A DNA stretch of 62,692 nt, from positions 1 to 62,692 of the forward strand of contig JAHIWE010000023.1 of assembly GCA_018816105.1 (NCBI GenBank), read 5' to 3'. Position 1 is the first letter of the stretch. Each line of letters opens with the position of its first letter. Source of the stretch: a bacterium. GTDB lineage: Bacteria; Campylobacterota; Campylobacteria; Campylobacterales; Arcobacteraceae. Under the pieces are notes generated by a model. The model was not told the origin of the DNA and did no database searches. It saw only the letters and a program-made list of their open reading frames with translations. This document shows positions 46,038 to 55,047 of the stretch, one piece after another. The translations under genes were made by a program, and so were the position numbers.

Positions 46038-46301
46038 TTGAAAAGTAATTTAATAGTGTTTTTTCTTATTTCAAACATGTTTGCAAATGAAGCTGATTTA
46101 ATGGATCTAAAAAGAAAAAAAAATGGATTGATAAATGATTATTCTTTACGAATATTTGAAGCTGAACAAAAAAATTTAAAACATAGAATAGAGTTTTTAG
46201 ATAAAACATTAAAATGTTTTATTACATCAAAAAGCAAAAGAGATATTACAAACTGTAAAATAGCAGAGAGAAAAACTATTATGGATTTAATTAAAGGTTA
46301 G
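46038..46301 (+). CDS. Small secreted protein of unknown function
   Basis: The 87-aa ORF starts at TTG 46038 behind AAAAAGGG. A signal peptide (NLIVFFLISNMFA) precedes a short helical, lysine- and arginine-rich mature chain with two cysteines (LKCFITSK and TNCKIAE) that could form one disulfide. No family is recognised. It is 55 bases after the peroxidase gene and precedes a strong terminator, so it may be the last gene of the Fur operon. Confidence 0.6.
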   Translation: MKSNLIVFFLISNMFANEADLMDLKRKKNGLINDYSLRIFEAEQKNLKHRIEFLDKTLKCFITSKSKRDITNCKIAERKTIMDLIKG

Positions 46302-46312
46302 ATTTTATTTTA

Positions 46313-46346
46313 ACATATCCTAAAATATTTAGGATATGTCTTTTTG
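46313..46346 (+). terminator. Strong terminator of the imelysin operon
   Basis: ACATATCCTAAA (46313-46324) and TTTAGGATATGT (46328-46339) form a perfect 12-bp stem, loop ATA, followed by CTTTTTG. It lies 12 bases after the small secreted protein gene. Confidence 0.8.
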
Positions 46347-46354
46347 ACTATATT

Positions 46355-46663
46355 TTATATAGAAATATATAGAATATTATCCTCTATTTTACTTTCATAA
46401 ACTCCTGTACATCCACTATCATTTCCTAAAGCTTCACCACTTTTTAAATCTATTTCCCAGTTATGTAAAGGACAAGTTACTATTTTGTCATGAACTAAAC
46501 CTTCACTTAATTTTCCTTTTTTGTGGGGGCATACATTGTTTATTGCAAAAATAGAGCCATCTCTTGTTTTAAATATTGCGATTTCAGTATCACCAATTTC
46601 TACTTTTCTTGATCCCATAAGAGGGATATTTTCAACTTCTGTGATTTTATACCATTTTGCCAT
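46355..46663 (-). CDS. nirD: Nitrite reductase small subunit NirD (Rieske)
   Basis: NirD is the Rieske-type small subunit of NADH-dependent assimilatory nitrite reductase. The [2Fe-2S] ligands are CPHKKGKLSEG and CPLHNWEIDL. The start is the ATG at 46663 (MAKWYKI, 102 aa); the frame extends to 46687 inside nirB. It follows the nirB stop by one base, so the two form a tight operon. Length is normal. Confidence 0.93.
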   Translation of the reverse strand: MAKWYKITEVENIPLMGSRKVEIGDTEIAIFKTRDGSIFAINNVCPHKKGKLSEGLVHDKIVTCPLHNWEIDLKSGEALGNDSGCTGVYESKIEDNILYISI

Positions 46664-46664
46664 T

Positions 46665-49130
46665 TTAAATTTGCTCCTTTGCTTCAAAACTGTGTGAGTC
46701 TTCTGGATTAATTACTATTGAATTAAACTCTTTAGTAAATCCATCTTCTATTGCTTTTGCCCAAGGGTCAACTTGTGCTGATTTTTGAGATATTTCGAAC
46801 CTTAAAGCATAATATGCTACTTTTTGTTTATCTAACATCACATCTTTTACATACTGTAATCCAGTTCTTTCAACCCAATGAGCTGTTCTTTCCAAATAGT
46901 GAGCATCTTCTCTGTAAAATTGCATAAAGGCTTTTACATAAGTTAATAGTTCTTCATCTGTTTCTACTTTACAAAGAAAATCTGTAACTCGCACTTTTAT
47001 ACCACCATTTCCAGCAATTGAAATTTCCCATCCTGAATCAACTCCAATAATTCCTAAGTCTTTTATAGTTGCTTCTGCACAATTTCTTGGACATCCTGAA
47101 ACTGCTATTTTGAATTTATGTGGAGTCCATGAACCCCATGTTAATTTTTCAATAATCACACCCATACCCATAGAGTCTTGAGTTCCAAATCTACACCATG
47201 TATTTCCAACACAAGTTTTTACGGTTCTAAGTCCTTTTGCATATGCTTGTCCTGAAACAAATCCAGCATCATTTAAATCTTTCCACATAGGAGCTAACTG
47301 CTCTTTTTTAACACCTAACATATCAAGTCTTTGACCACCTGTAAATTTAACAGTTGGAACATCATATTTAACAGCAATATTAGCAATATCTTTTAACTCT
47401 TGTGGACTTGTAAGTCCTCCCCAAATTCGTGGAACAACTGAGTAAGTTCCATCTTTTTGGATATTTGCGTACATTCTATCGTTTACCAAAGCTGATCTTT
47501 TATCATTTTTGTATTTATCATCATTATATTTTACAAGTAAGTAGTAGTTAATTGCTGGTCGGCATTTTGAACAACCATCTTGTGTGTTCCATTCAAGTGA
47601 TTTAAAAACATCATAAACAGTTTCAAATTCACCATCATCAACAGCTTTTTTGATATCTTTATGTCCAAGTGTAGTACAAGAGCAAATTCCCTCTTCACAA
47701 GCGTTATATTCATCCCCTAAAGTATTTACTAAAATTTGCTCAACCAAACCAAGGCATGAACCACATGAAGCTCCAGCTTTTGTGCATGATTTTACATCGC
47801 TTAATGATTTTAAATCTTGCTCTTTAATAGCTTTTACAATATCACCTTTACAAACTCCATTACATCCACAAACTTCTTCATCATCACTCATAGCGTTTAT
47901 GTCATTTCCACCATGACCGCTATCTCCACTTAAAGCTGATTTTCCAAATAGAATTTTTGTTCTTAAATCACTGATGTCTGTATGCTCTTTTAAAAGTTTT
48001 AAATACCATGAAGCATCTGCTGTATCTCCATAAAGAACAATTCCAATAATTTTATTATCATAAATTACAAGTTTTTTATAAATTCCAACTTTTTCATCAA
48101 GTAATATTAAATCCTCAGTTGTAACATCCCCTAAATAATCACCTGCAGAAAATAAATCAACACCTGAGATTTTAAGTCTAGTTGATAATGTAGATCCATC
48201 ATATCCATCTGTTTTTTTATTGGCTAAAACTTTTGCAAGAACTTTTGCTTGTTCATATAAAGGAGCTACCAAACCATAAGTATTTCCCTTATGTTCAACA
48301 CATTCTCCAATAGCAAAAATAGAGTCATCATTTGTTTTTAAGAAATCATCTACAATAATTCCTTTATTTGTATAAAGTTCTGCTTCTTTTGCTATTTGTG
48401 TATTTGGAACAATTCCTGTTGCAAAAACAACTAAGTTTGACTCAACACTAACACCATCTGTGAAACTTACATTTTCAACAATACCATCACCACTTATTTC
48501 ATCAATAGTAGTATTTAATTTAAACTCAATTCCATAAGATTCAAGATTTTTTTGAAGTAATCTTCCCCCTGTAGAGTCAAGTTGTTGAGAAAGTATACTT
48601 CCACTTCTATGAACTAAAATTGTTTTAATTCCATGCATTGCAATTCCATAAGCAGCTTCCAGTCCTAGAAGTCCACCACCAACAACAACTGCTGTTTTAT
48701 CTTTTCTAATTGTGCTAATAATTGCATCAACATCTGCTTTTGTTCTAAAAGCAATAACATTTTCAAGCTGGCTTCCTTTTGTTTTTGGAATAAAAGCTTT
48801 TGAACCTGTTGCTATTAAAAGTTTGTCATAAGATTCTATTTTCCCACTTTGACTTTTGATTGTTTTACTATTTTTATCTATTGATATAACTTTATCACCT
48901 TTATTTAAAGTGATGTTATTTTGTTCATACCATGATTGATGATTGATAATTGTATCTTCAAAAGTTTTTTCGCAAGAAAGTATATACGATAACATGATTC
49001 GATTATAATTTACGTGAGGTTCTTCACCATAAATAGTGATTTCATATTTATCTTTATTTATTTCCAAAAGGTCTTCGATGGTTCGAAGTCCACTCATTCC
49101 ATTTCCGATTACTACTAGTTTTTCTTTCAC
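46665..49130 (-). CDS. nirB: Nitrite reductase large subunit NirB
   Basis: NirB reduces nitrite to ammonium with NADH through FAD, [2Fe-2S], [4Fe-4S] and siroheme. Visible are the FAD loop GNGMSGLR, the NAD loop VVGGGLLGLEAAYG, BFD-type [2Fe-2S] sites (CGCNGVCKGD and TKAGASCGSCLG), the ferredoxin-like half FTGGQRLDMLGV, and the siroheme/cluster cysteines TCVGNTWCRFGTQD and SGCPRNCAEA. 821 aa is normal. The start is GTG at 49130 behind AAAAAGGAT. It leads nirD. Upstream is a tandem GTGATTTTTTTT repeat. Confidence 0.95.
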   Translation of the reverse strand: MKEKLVVIGNGMSGLRTIEDLLEINKDKYEITIYGEEPHVNYNRIMLSYILSCEKTFEDTIINHQSWYEQNNITLNKGDKVISIDKNSKTIKSQSGKIESYDKLLIATGSKAFIPKTKGSQLENVIAFRTKADVDAIISTIRKDKTAVVVGGGLLGLEAAYGIAMHGIKTILVHRSGSILSQQLDSTGGRLLQKNLESYGIEFKLNTTIDEISGDGIVENVSFTDGVSVESNLVVFATGIVPNTQIAKEAELYTNKGIIVDDFLKTNDDSIFAIGECVEHKGNTYGLVAPLYEQAKVLAKVLANKKTDGYDGSTLSTRLKISGVDLFSAGDYLGDVTTEDLILLDEKVGIYKKLVIYDNKIIGIVLYGDTADASWYLKLLKEHTDISDLRTKILFGKSALSGDSGHGGNDINAMSDDEEVCGCNGVCKGDIVKAIKEQDLKSLSDVKSCTKAGASCGSCLGLVEQILVNTLGDEYNACEEGICSCTTLGHKDIKKAVDDGEFETVYDVFKSLEWNTQDGCSKCRPAINYYLLVKYNDDKYKNDKRSALVNDRMYANIQKDGTYSVVPRIWGGLTSPQELKDIANIAVKYDVPTVKFTGGQRLDMLGVKKEQLAPMWKDLNDAGFVSGQAYAKGLRTVKTCVGNTWCRFGTQDSMGMGVIIEKLTWGSWTPHKFKIAVSGCPRNCAEATIKDLGIIGVDSGWEISIAGNGGIKVRVTDFLCKVETDEELLTYVKAFMQFYREDAHYLERTAHWVERTGLQYVKDVMLDKQKVAYYALRFEISQKSAQVDPWAKAIEDGFTKEFNSIVINPEDSHSFEAKEQI

Positions 49131-49171
49131 TTTGTATCCTTTTTATCTTCTATAATAATTATGACAAAGAT

Positions 49172-49195
49172 GTGATTTTTTTTGTGATTTTTTTT
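49172..49195. repeat. Tandem 12-bp repeat upstream of nirB
   Basis: GTGATTTTTTTT occurs twice in tandem (49172-49183 and 49184-49195), 42 bases upstream of the nirB start. A similar pair of GTGA motifs sits upstream of the formate/nitrite transporter gene (near 52036-52055). It could be a direct-repeat operator for an OmpR-type regulator, or simply repeat slippage in a T-rich tract. Confidence 0.4.
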
Positions 49196-49312
49196 GTATA
49201 TAAAATAATCAATTAACTTAATTTTTAATTAATATTCTTAAAACAACTAGTCAATACTTTATATTTATCTATAAAAAATGCTATTTTAAGCTTTAAATTA
49301 CATTAAAAATGA

Positions 49313-51025
49313 TTACTTAAGAATAAGTATTAAAATAATCATTGAAAGAATAAAAGATATTCCTTGCCAAAAAACGACAGGATTTCTTTCTATTATTGCA
49401 GGCTTTTTTTTATTTAAGTATTTTTTATTTGGATGATATAAATCATATATAAATTCTGATATTTCATTATATCTATTACTTGGATTTACACTTAGAGCTT
49501 TTTTCAAAGTTTCATCAATCCATATTGGAAATTTAGGATACAAAGATTGGTAAGTCAATCTATTTTGAGCTGTTTTATTTTGGCATCTAGCAACTTGAAC
49601 TCCATAAGGAAGTTCACCTGATAATATTTGATAAACAATAACTCCCAATGAAAATAAATCGCTTTTAGAAGTTCCACTTTCTTGTAAGAAATATTCAGGA
49701 GCAGAATAAAGTGCTGTTCCTTGAAGATTTTCTTGTTCTAAATTTATATTTGATTCAATTAGTCCTTCAACTTTTGTTGCTCCAAAATCAATAATTTTTA
49801 TGCAATTATTCGAATCAATCATAATATTGTGAGGACGCAAGTCTTGATGTATCATCTCTAATTTGTGAAAAGCATTCAAGCCTTTTGCAATTTGTTGAGC
49901 TATAGTTCTTACTATTTCTATTTTTGGATTTGGATTATCAATCATCCATTGAGTTAAAGTTTGCCCTTGAATATACTCTGTTATATTATAAAGATAATCA
50001 CTTTTTCTAGTTGATATATAAGATTTAACTACGTTTTCATTATTGATTCTTCGTGCTATCCATTCTTCTAACATAAATCTTTCAAGATATGCTAAATCAT
50101 CTTTTAAGTCAATTGAGGGAATTTTTAATGCAAGTAAAACTTGTGTTTGGATATCTTTTACAAGATAAATATGACTTCTACTACTATGACTTAATTCTCT
50201 AATGATTTCATATCCATCAAAAGTTTCTCTAGCTTCTAAAATAGGAGGTAAAACTCTTTCATGAAGTTGTTTTTGGATTTCATCTATATTTTTTACTGCT
50301 AGATTATCTACTTTTAAAATTTGAATTGTTAAGTTATCATCACTTTGATTTTCATAGGCTAAATCTGAAATTAATTTTGCAGCAACTTGTAAATCATGAA
50401 TATTCTCATTTACAATTTTTGTAATAATTTCATTTGATACAAACTCATAAATTCCATCACTCATTAAAAAGAAAATATCATCTATTTCAACACTTACTGT
50501 TTCATAATCCATATTTAAATTTGAATCCATTCCCATAGCACGACTAAGATAACTTTTGTCTTTTGATATGTAAACCCTATGATCTGTTGTAAGTAGTTCA
50601 ATATTTTCATTTCTTAATCTATAAATTCTTGTATCTCCTAGATGAAAAATATGTGCAGTAGTTGATTTAATAATCATTGCACTAAAGGTGCATACATAAC
50701 CTTTATTTAAATCTAAGTGATATTTATCTTGTCTGTTTTGAGAATATAACCATGAATTTGTAGCTGTTAAAACAGTTTGTGCAGATTTTTTTACAGACCA
50801 TGAATCACTAGTCGCAAAATAATCTTCTAAAAAACTAACAACACAAACTTTACTTGCCTCTTGGCTTACTTGACTACTGCTTATTCCATCTGCAATTGCA
50901 ATTGCCACACCTTTATTTGTAAGCTGTGGTTCATTTGGAATATGGACATCATAAAAGTCTTGGTTAATTTCTTTTCGACCTTTATGTGAGTATTGACCTA
51001 TTGATACTTTTAGTTGATTATTCAT
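49313..51025 (-). CDS. Fused PP2C phosphatase and serine/threonine protein kinase
   Basis: Residues about 1-245 are a PP2C phosphatase (GVAIAIADGISSS, HLGDTRIYRL, FLMSDGIYEF, QSDDNLTIQIL, all metal-site blocks). Residues about 260-535 are a Hanks-type kinase: DGYEIIRELSHS, the Lys in LLALKIPS, HQDLRPHNIMID (catalytic loop with Arg in the place of the usual Lys), IIDFGATKV and DLFSLGVIVYQILSGELP. A C-terminal helix (about 549-568) anchors it. Homologues sit beside nirBD and nitrate genes in other proteobacteria (recalled as PA1782 in P. aeruginosa), so a role in nitrogen assimilation is likely. Confidence 0.9.
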   Translation of the reverse strand: MNNQLKVSIGQYSHKGRKEINQDFYDVHIPNEPQLTNKGVAIAIADGISSSQVSQEASKVCVVSFLEDYFATSDSWSVKKSAQTVLTATNSWLYSQNRQDKYHLDLNKGYVCTFSAMIIKSTTAHIFHLGDTRIYRLRNENIELLTTDHRVYISKDKSYLSRAMGMDSNLNMDYETVSVEIDDIFFLMSDGIYEFVSNEIITKIVNENIHDLQVAAKLISDLAYENQSDDNLTIQILKVDNLAVKNIDEIQKQLHERVLPPILEARETFDGYEIIRELSHSSRSHIYLVKDIQTQVLLALKIPSIDLKDDLAYLERFMLEEWIARRINNENVVKSYISTRKSDYLYNITEYIQGQTLTQWMIDNPNPKIEIVRTIAQQIAKGLNAFHKLEMIHQDLRPHNIMIDSNNCIKIIDFGATKVEGLIESNINLEQENLQGTALYSAPEYFLQESGTSKSDLFSLGVIVYQILSGELPYGVQVARCQNKTAQNRLTYQSLYPKFPIWIDETLKKALSVNPSNRYNEISEFIYDLYHPNKKYLNKKKPAIIERNPVVFWQGISFILSMIILILILK

Positions 51026-51112
51026 TTCACTACTTTTTAGTAATTTTATAAAGCCTTTAAATCTTATGTTTTAAATTATTAAAATCTTAAATAAATTAAC
51101 ACTTTAATAGTT

Positions 51113-51140
51113 TAAAAAAAGGAAGTATGGTATACTTCCT
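51113..51140 (-). terminator. Terminator of the formate/nitrite transporter gene
   Basis: GGAAGTAT (51121-51128) and ATACTTCC (51132-51139) form an 8-bp stem, extended by one A-T pair. On the minus strand it is followed by a run of seven U (AAAAAAA at 51114-51120); the plus strand also has CTTTTTTT. It separates the channel gene from the kinase gene, so the two may be separately transcribed. Confidence 0.7.
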
Positions 51141-51159
51141 CTTTTTTTAATAGTAAATT

Positions 51160-51978
51160 CTATTTTCTATCTAATGTTCTTTTTGAACCTGTTTTAACAT
51201 GTGTATAATAAATAGCTAATCCAACAAATAATAAACCACCAACTAAGTTACCTAATGCAACTGGTAATTCATTCCATAATAAATAATCTGAAATTGTAAA
51301 GTTACCACCCATAATTAAAGAGAAAGGGAATAAAAACATATTTACAATTGAGTGCTCAAAGCCCATGTAAAAGAACAACATAATAGGCATCCACATTGCT
51401 AACCATTTCCCAGAAACAGAAGTTGAAATCATGGCTCCAACTACACCCATAGAAACCATCCAGTTACATAACATTCCTCTAATAAATACTGTTAGCCATC
51501 CATCAAGTCCATATGCAGAATAACCCACAGTTCTAGCTTCACCAATTGATGCCACTTTTGCAGCAATTGCTCCACCATCTGTATTAAATCCATATGTAAA
51601 AATAAAAGCCATCATCACAGCAACCGTAAATGCCCCACCAAAATTACCAAGTGCAACTAAACCCCAATTTCGTAAGATTTCTTTGATTGTAACTCCTGGT
51701 CTTTTATCAATCCAAGCTAATGGAACTAAAGTAAATACCCCTGTTAATAAATCAAATTTCATTAAATATAACATAATAAATCCAACAGGGAATAGTAAAG
51801 CTCCTAGTAAAGCATTTCCTGTTTGTGTTGCAACCGTAATTGCAAAAACTGCTGCTAGTGCTAAAATTGCACCGGCCATATACGCTCTAATTAAGGTGTC
51901 TTTTGTAGACATGTAAATCTTTTGTTCCCCAGCATCTACCATTTTTGTAGCAAACTCAGATGGTTCAATATAAGCCAT
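51160..51978 (-). CDS. Formate/nitrite transporter family channel (FNT, NirC/FocA-like)
   Basis: The 272-aa membrane protein has six helices and the FNT features: MKFDLLTGVFTLVPLAWID, NWGLVALGNFGGAFTVAVM, and GMLCNWMVSMGVVGAMIS with MPIMLFFYMGFEHSIVNMFLFP, the conserved pore region with the central His. Context beside nirBD and nasA suggests nitrite or nitrate import. AAAAAAGGAG precedes the ATG. It is divergent from the heme-domain kinase; about 170 bases lie between. Confidence 0.9.
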   Translation of the reverse strand: MAYIEPSEFATKMVDAGEQKIYMSTKDTLIRAYMAGAILALAAVFAITVATQTGNALLGALLFPVGFIMLYLMKFDLLTGVFTLVPLAWIDKRPGVTIKEILRNWGLVALGNFGGAFTVAVMMAFIFTYGFNTDGGAIAAKVASIGEARTVGYSAYGLDGWLTVFIRGMLCNWMVSMGVVGAMISTSVSGKWLAMWMPIMLFFYMGFEHSIVNMFLFPFSLIMGGNFTISDYLLWNELPVALGNLVGGLLFVGLAIYYTHVKTGSKRTLDRK

Positions 51979-52149
51979 GATAATCTCCTTTTTTGTTTCT
52001 TATAGTCTTATTTTTTTAACAAAGTAATTAAAACAAGAAAAGTGAGGAAAAAAATGTGAAAATAAAAAAAAGCTGTATAAAATATAGACATTGATTTAAA
52101 TATCTTCTGTTTACTTTGTTTTATAATAAAAATAAAAAAAGGTTAAGAA

Positions 52150-53685
52150 ATTAAAAAATCTATAATATATCTATTTATATTCTTTTTATTATCGCTATTT
52201 TTTATAATTGGTTATACAATAAAAAATTCATATACAATTCAAGAGCAACTTTTAAGAGATAGTTTAAAAAGTAAAGCTATTGCAATATTTGATTTAATTG
52301 TTGATATGAGGCATTGGAATGCTCAATATGATGGTGTTTATGTAAAATCAGAAAAATTAGAACCAAATCCATATTTAAATCCAAACTCTATAAAATCAGC
52401 AAATAATGAAACAATGGTTTGGGTAAATCCTGCATTTATGACAAGACAAATATCTGATATTGCTAGTCTTCGAGATGGTTTTAAACTAAAAATCACAAGT
52501 AATAAACTTATAAATAAAAACAATGCCCCAGATGAAGATGAAAAAAAGATTCTAGATCAATTTGATATAAATCCAAATATTCCATATTGGTGGGAAATAA
52601 AAAATAATGAGTTTAAATTTATAGGTGCTTTAAAAACAGAACAAGCATGTTTGGTTTGTCATGCAGCACAAGGGTATAAAGTAGGGGATATAAGAGGTGG
52701 AATTAGTGTAACTTTTGATGTAAAAAAAGAGTTTGAACAATTAAATGAAATAAATAAAGATAAAGAGCAAACAATCATATTTTTAATAATTGCTGCAATT
52801 GGAGCAATTATAACTTTGCTTATTCATGAAAATACAAAAAGAATTAATGAACAAAAAATTTCAAAACTGAATGAATCTTTAGAAATAAAAGTAAAAGAAT
52901 TAGATGATTTTAATCAAACACTACATAATAAAGTGAAGATTGAAATAGAAAAACAAAGGGAAAAAGAAAATCTTTTAATTCAGCAATCAAAATTAGCAGC
53001 TCTAGGAGAAATGATAGGAAATATTGCCCACCAATGGAGACAGCCAATAGGAGCAGTTAGTGCTATTATGATGAATATAAAGTGGACTGCAATTTCTCAA
53101 GGTGTAGATAAAAAATTCTTAGATGAAAGAATGAATGAAGCAAATGAACAGTTAAAATATATGTCACAAACAATAGATGATTTTAGAAATTTTTTCAAAC
53201 CAAATAAAGAAAAAGAGTATTTTGATTTAAAAAATGAAATTAAAAAAGCCTATAAAATTTCCCAAGAATCACTACTTTATAATAATATTAATCTTCAAAT
53301 ATTTTCATCAAGTACAATTACAGTTTATGGTTATGCAAATGAGTTTTCTCAAGTTGTTTTAAATCTTATATCAAATGCAAAAGATGTTTTAATTGAAAGA
53401 AAAGTTGAAACTCCAAGAATTGAAATTCACACTTCTCAAGATGATAAAAATATATATTGTGAAGTAAAAGATAATGGTGGCGGAATTGAAGAAAAATATA
53501 TAAATAGAATATTTGAACCATATTTTACTACAAAACAGCATCAAGGAACGGGGATTGGCTTATATATTTCAAAGGAAATAATTCAAAAACATATGCAAGG
53601 AACACTAGAAGTTAAAAATATAAAGAATGGAGCAAGTTTTATAATTTGTTTACCTATACAAAAGGATGAAAATGCAAATACTTGA
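52150..53685 (+). CDS. Membrane histidine kinase with Tll0287-like heme domain, probable ATT start
   Basis: The usual first ATG (52306) falls after an obligatory membrane helix and signature. In frame upstream, from ATT at 52150, the protein has helix 1 (about 3-22), then the Tll0287/DUF3365-type domain (RHWNAQYDGVYV, WVNPAFMTRQI) with heme c motif CLVCH at 167-171, helix 2 (about 206-224) and a kinase: H box HQWRQP (His293), N box ISNAKDVL, G boxes KDNGGGIEE and GTGIGLYISK. Only ATT fits behind AAAGG (52139-52142) after the stop at 52144-52146; no ATG, GTG or TTG exists before 52306. A TATAAT lies at 52122-52127. It is coupled to the response regulator and divergent from the FNT gene. Confidence 0.8.
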   Translation: MKKSIIYLFIFFLLSLFFIIGYTIKNSYTIQEQLLRDSLKSKAIAIFDLIVDMRHWNAQYDGVYVKSEKLEPNPYLNPNSIKSANNETMVWVNPAFMTRQISDIASLRDGFKLKITSNKLINKNNAPDEDEKKILDQFDINPNIPYWWEIKNNEFKFIGALKTEQACLVCHAAQGYKVGDIRGGISVTFDVKKEFEQLNEINKDKEQTIIFLIIAAIGAIITLLIHENTKRINEQKISKLNESLEIKVKELDDFNQTLHNKVKIEIEKQREKENLLIQQSKLAALGEMIGNIAHQWRQPIGAVSAIMMNIKWTAISQGVDKKFLDERMNEANEQLKYMSQTIDDFRNFFKPNKEKEYFDLKNEIKKAYKISQESLLYNNINLQIFSSSTITVYGYANEFSQVVLNLISNAKDVLIERKVETPRIEIHTSQDDKNIYCEVKDNGGGIEEKYINRIFEPYFTTKQHQGTGIGLYISKEIIQKHMQGTLEVKNIKNGASFIICLPIQKDENANT

Positions 53686-54352
53686 AAGATTAAAAAATAA
53701 AACAATTTTACTCGTTGAAGATGAAAAAGTAATAAGAGAAAATATATCATCCATGTTGAAGTTTTTTTTCAAGGAAGTTTATGTGGCAATTGATGGATAT
53801 GATGGTTTGGATAAGTATGAAAATTATCTTCCTGATATTATAATGACAGATTTAAAAATGCCAAATATGAGTGGTTTTGAACTAATTAAAGAGTTAGAAA
53901 AAAGAGCAAGTAAGTCATATACAATAATTGTATCTGCTCATACAGATACAGAGCTTTTAATAGAAGCTATAAATAAAGGTGTACATAGATATCTAATAAA
54001 ACCAATAACAGAAGATGAACTTTTTGAGGCTTTTAATGCATATTTTGAGAAAATAGATAAAATCTTACCCCAAAGTGTTCAGTTAGAAACAAATATGTAT
54101 TTTGATTTAAATAAAAATCAAATTATATTAGAAGGTGAAGAATTACACTTAAATAAAAAAGAAACACTTTTAATGAAACTTTTATGTAGTGATATAAATA
54201 AAAGTTTTTCTTATGAAGAAATAGAGTATCAAGTATGGGGAAGTGATTCTATGAGTTTAAGTGCCATTAGAAGTGTTGTTAGGGATTTAAGAAAAAAAAT
54301 AGGGCAGGATTATATTATTAATATTTCAGGACTAGGGTATCGTTTGAGGTAG
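53672..54352 (+). CDS. Response regulator with winged-helix output domain
   Basis: The receiver (about 8-125) shows VEDEKVI, the acceptor Asp in PDIIMTDLKMP, and IIVSAHTD with YLIKPI. An OmpR-like winged helix follows (LNKKETLLMKLL, YEEIEYQVW, then LSAIRSVVRDLRKKIG and GLGYRLR). The start is taken as ATG at 53672, since AAGG is correctly spaced; the ATG six bases before is too near. The gene overlaps the kinase by 14 bases. It is about 30% like the other pair in general layout, and its location suggests it governs nitrogen genes nearby (inference). Confidence 0.88.
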   Translation: MQILERLKNKTILLVEDEKVIRENISSMLKFFFKEVYVAIDGYDGLDKYENYLPDIIMTDLKMPNMSGFELIKELEKRASKSYTIIVSAHTDTELLIEAINKGVHRYLIKPITEDELFEAFNAYFEKIDKILPQSVQLETNMYFDLNKNQIILEGEELHLNKKETLLMKLLCSDINKSFSYEEIEYQVWGSDSMSLSAIRSVVRDLRKKIGQDYIINISGLGYRLR

Positions 54353-54368
54353 ATTGTTTTTTTAAATC

Positions 54369-54405
54369 TTTTTTCTATATAATATTATATTTTATATAGA
54401 AAAAA
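54369..54405. terminator. Long AT-rich hairpin after the response regulator
   Basis: TTTTTTCTATATAA (54369-54382) and TTATATAGAAAAAA (54392-54405) are a 14-bp perfect inverted repeat with a 9-nt loop, 16 bases after the stop. There is no trailing U run on the plus strand, so termination is uncertain. Confidence 0.4.
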
Positions 54406-54478
54406 TATAGTTTGTAATTCAAAAATTAGTACTGAAAAAGTATTTTAAATATAGTCTATCTTTATTATGAATTATAAT

Positions 54479-54931
54479 TTAATATATTTTAATCATAATA
54501 TAATCATCTTCTTGTTCTGATTCAACAACAAAACCTAAGCGCGTATATAAGCTTTTGGCTTTTTCATTATTTTTTTGAACTTCAAGACGTAAACTTTTTT
54601 GTGTTATTAGAACTTGTTTAATTAATAAATTTAGAACTTTAGTTCCTACTCCTATCTTTCGGTATTTTGGTAGAATTTGAATACCAGCTATAAATAACTC
54701 ATTATCTGTTTCTACTAAACGTAAACGACCTATTTTTTCTAAATCAAGCTCAATAACATAAGTACTACTATTTAAAAAATCACCATTAATTTCTTGAAAA
54801 ATTCTTTTTTTACATTCTTCAATTTCAGAAGTTTCAATATTTTCTATTTCATCTATATCTGATAGTATTAATGCTTTTACTAAAACATCAATATCATCTT
54901 TATCTGCAATTCTCAATTTCAAACTATCCAT
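54479..54931 (-). CDS. GNAT family N-acetyltransferase
   Basis: The 150-aa protein has the GNAT fold: KLRIADKDDIDVLVKAL, the strand ELFIAGIQILPKYRKIGVGTKVLNLL with the acetyl-CoA loop (RKIGVGT), and LEVQKNNEKAKSLYTRLGFVV. The substrate is unknown. It is a lone minus-strand gene between two plus-strand units in the nitrogen region. Confidence 0.88.
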   Translation of the reverse strand: MDSLKLRIADKDDIDVLVKALILSDIDEIENIETSEIEECKKRIFQEINGDFLNSSTYVIELDLEKIGRLRLVETDNELFIAGIQILPKYRKIGVGTKVLNLLIKQVLITQKSLRLEVQKNNEKAKSLYTRLGFVVESEQEDDYIMIKIY

Positions 54932-55047
54932 TTGAAAATCCCTCTTATTAAAATTCTATTTCTATATTAGAAAGCTTTTATTATAATAGAAAATATTGAG
55001 ATTAGCTAGATATGGTATTAAAGTTGCCTGTCAGCTTTTTCAAATTT

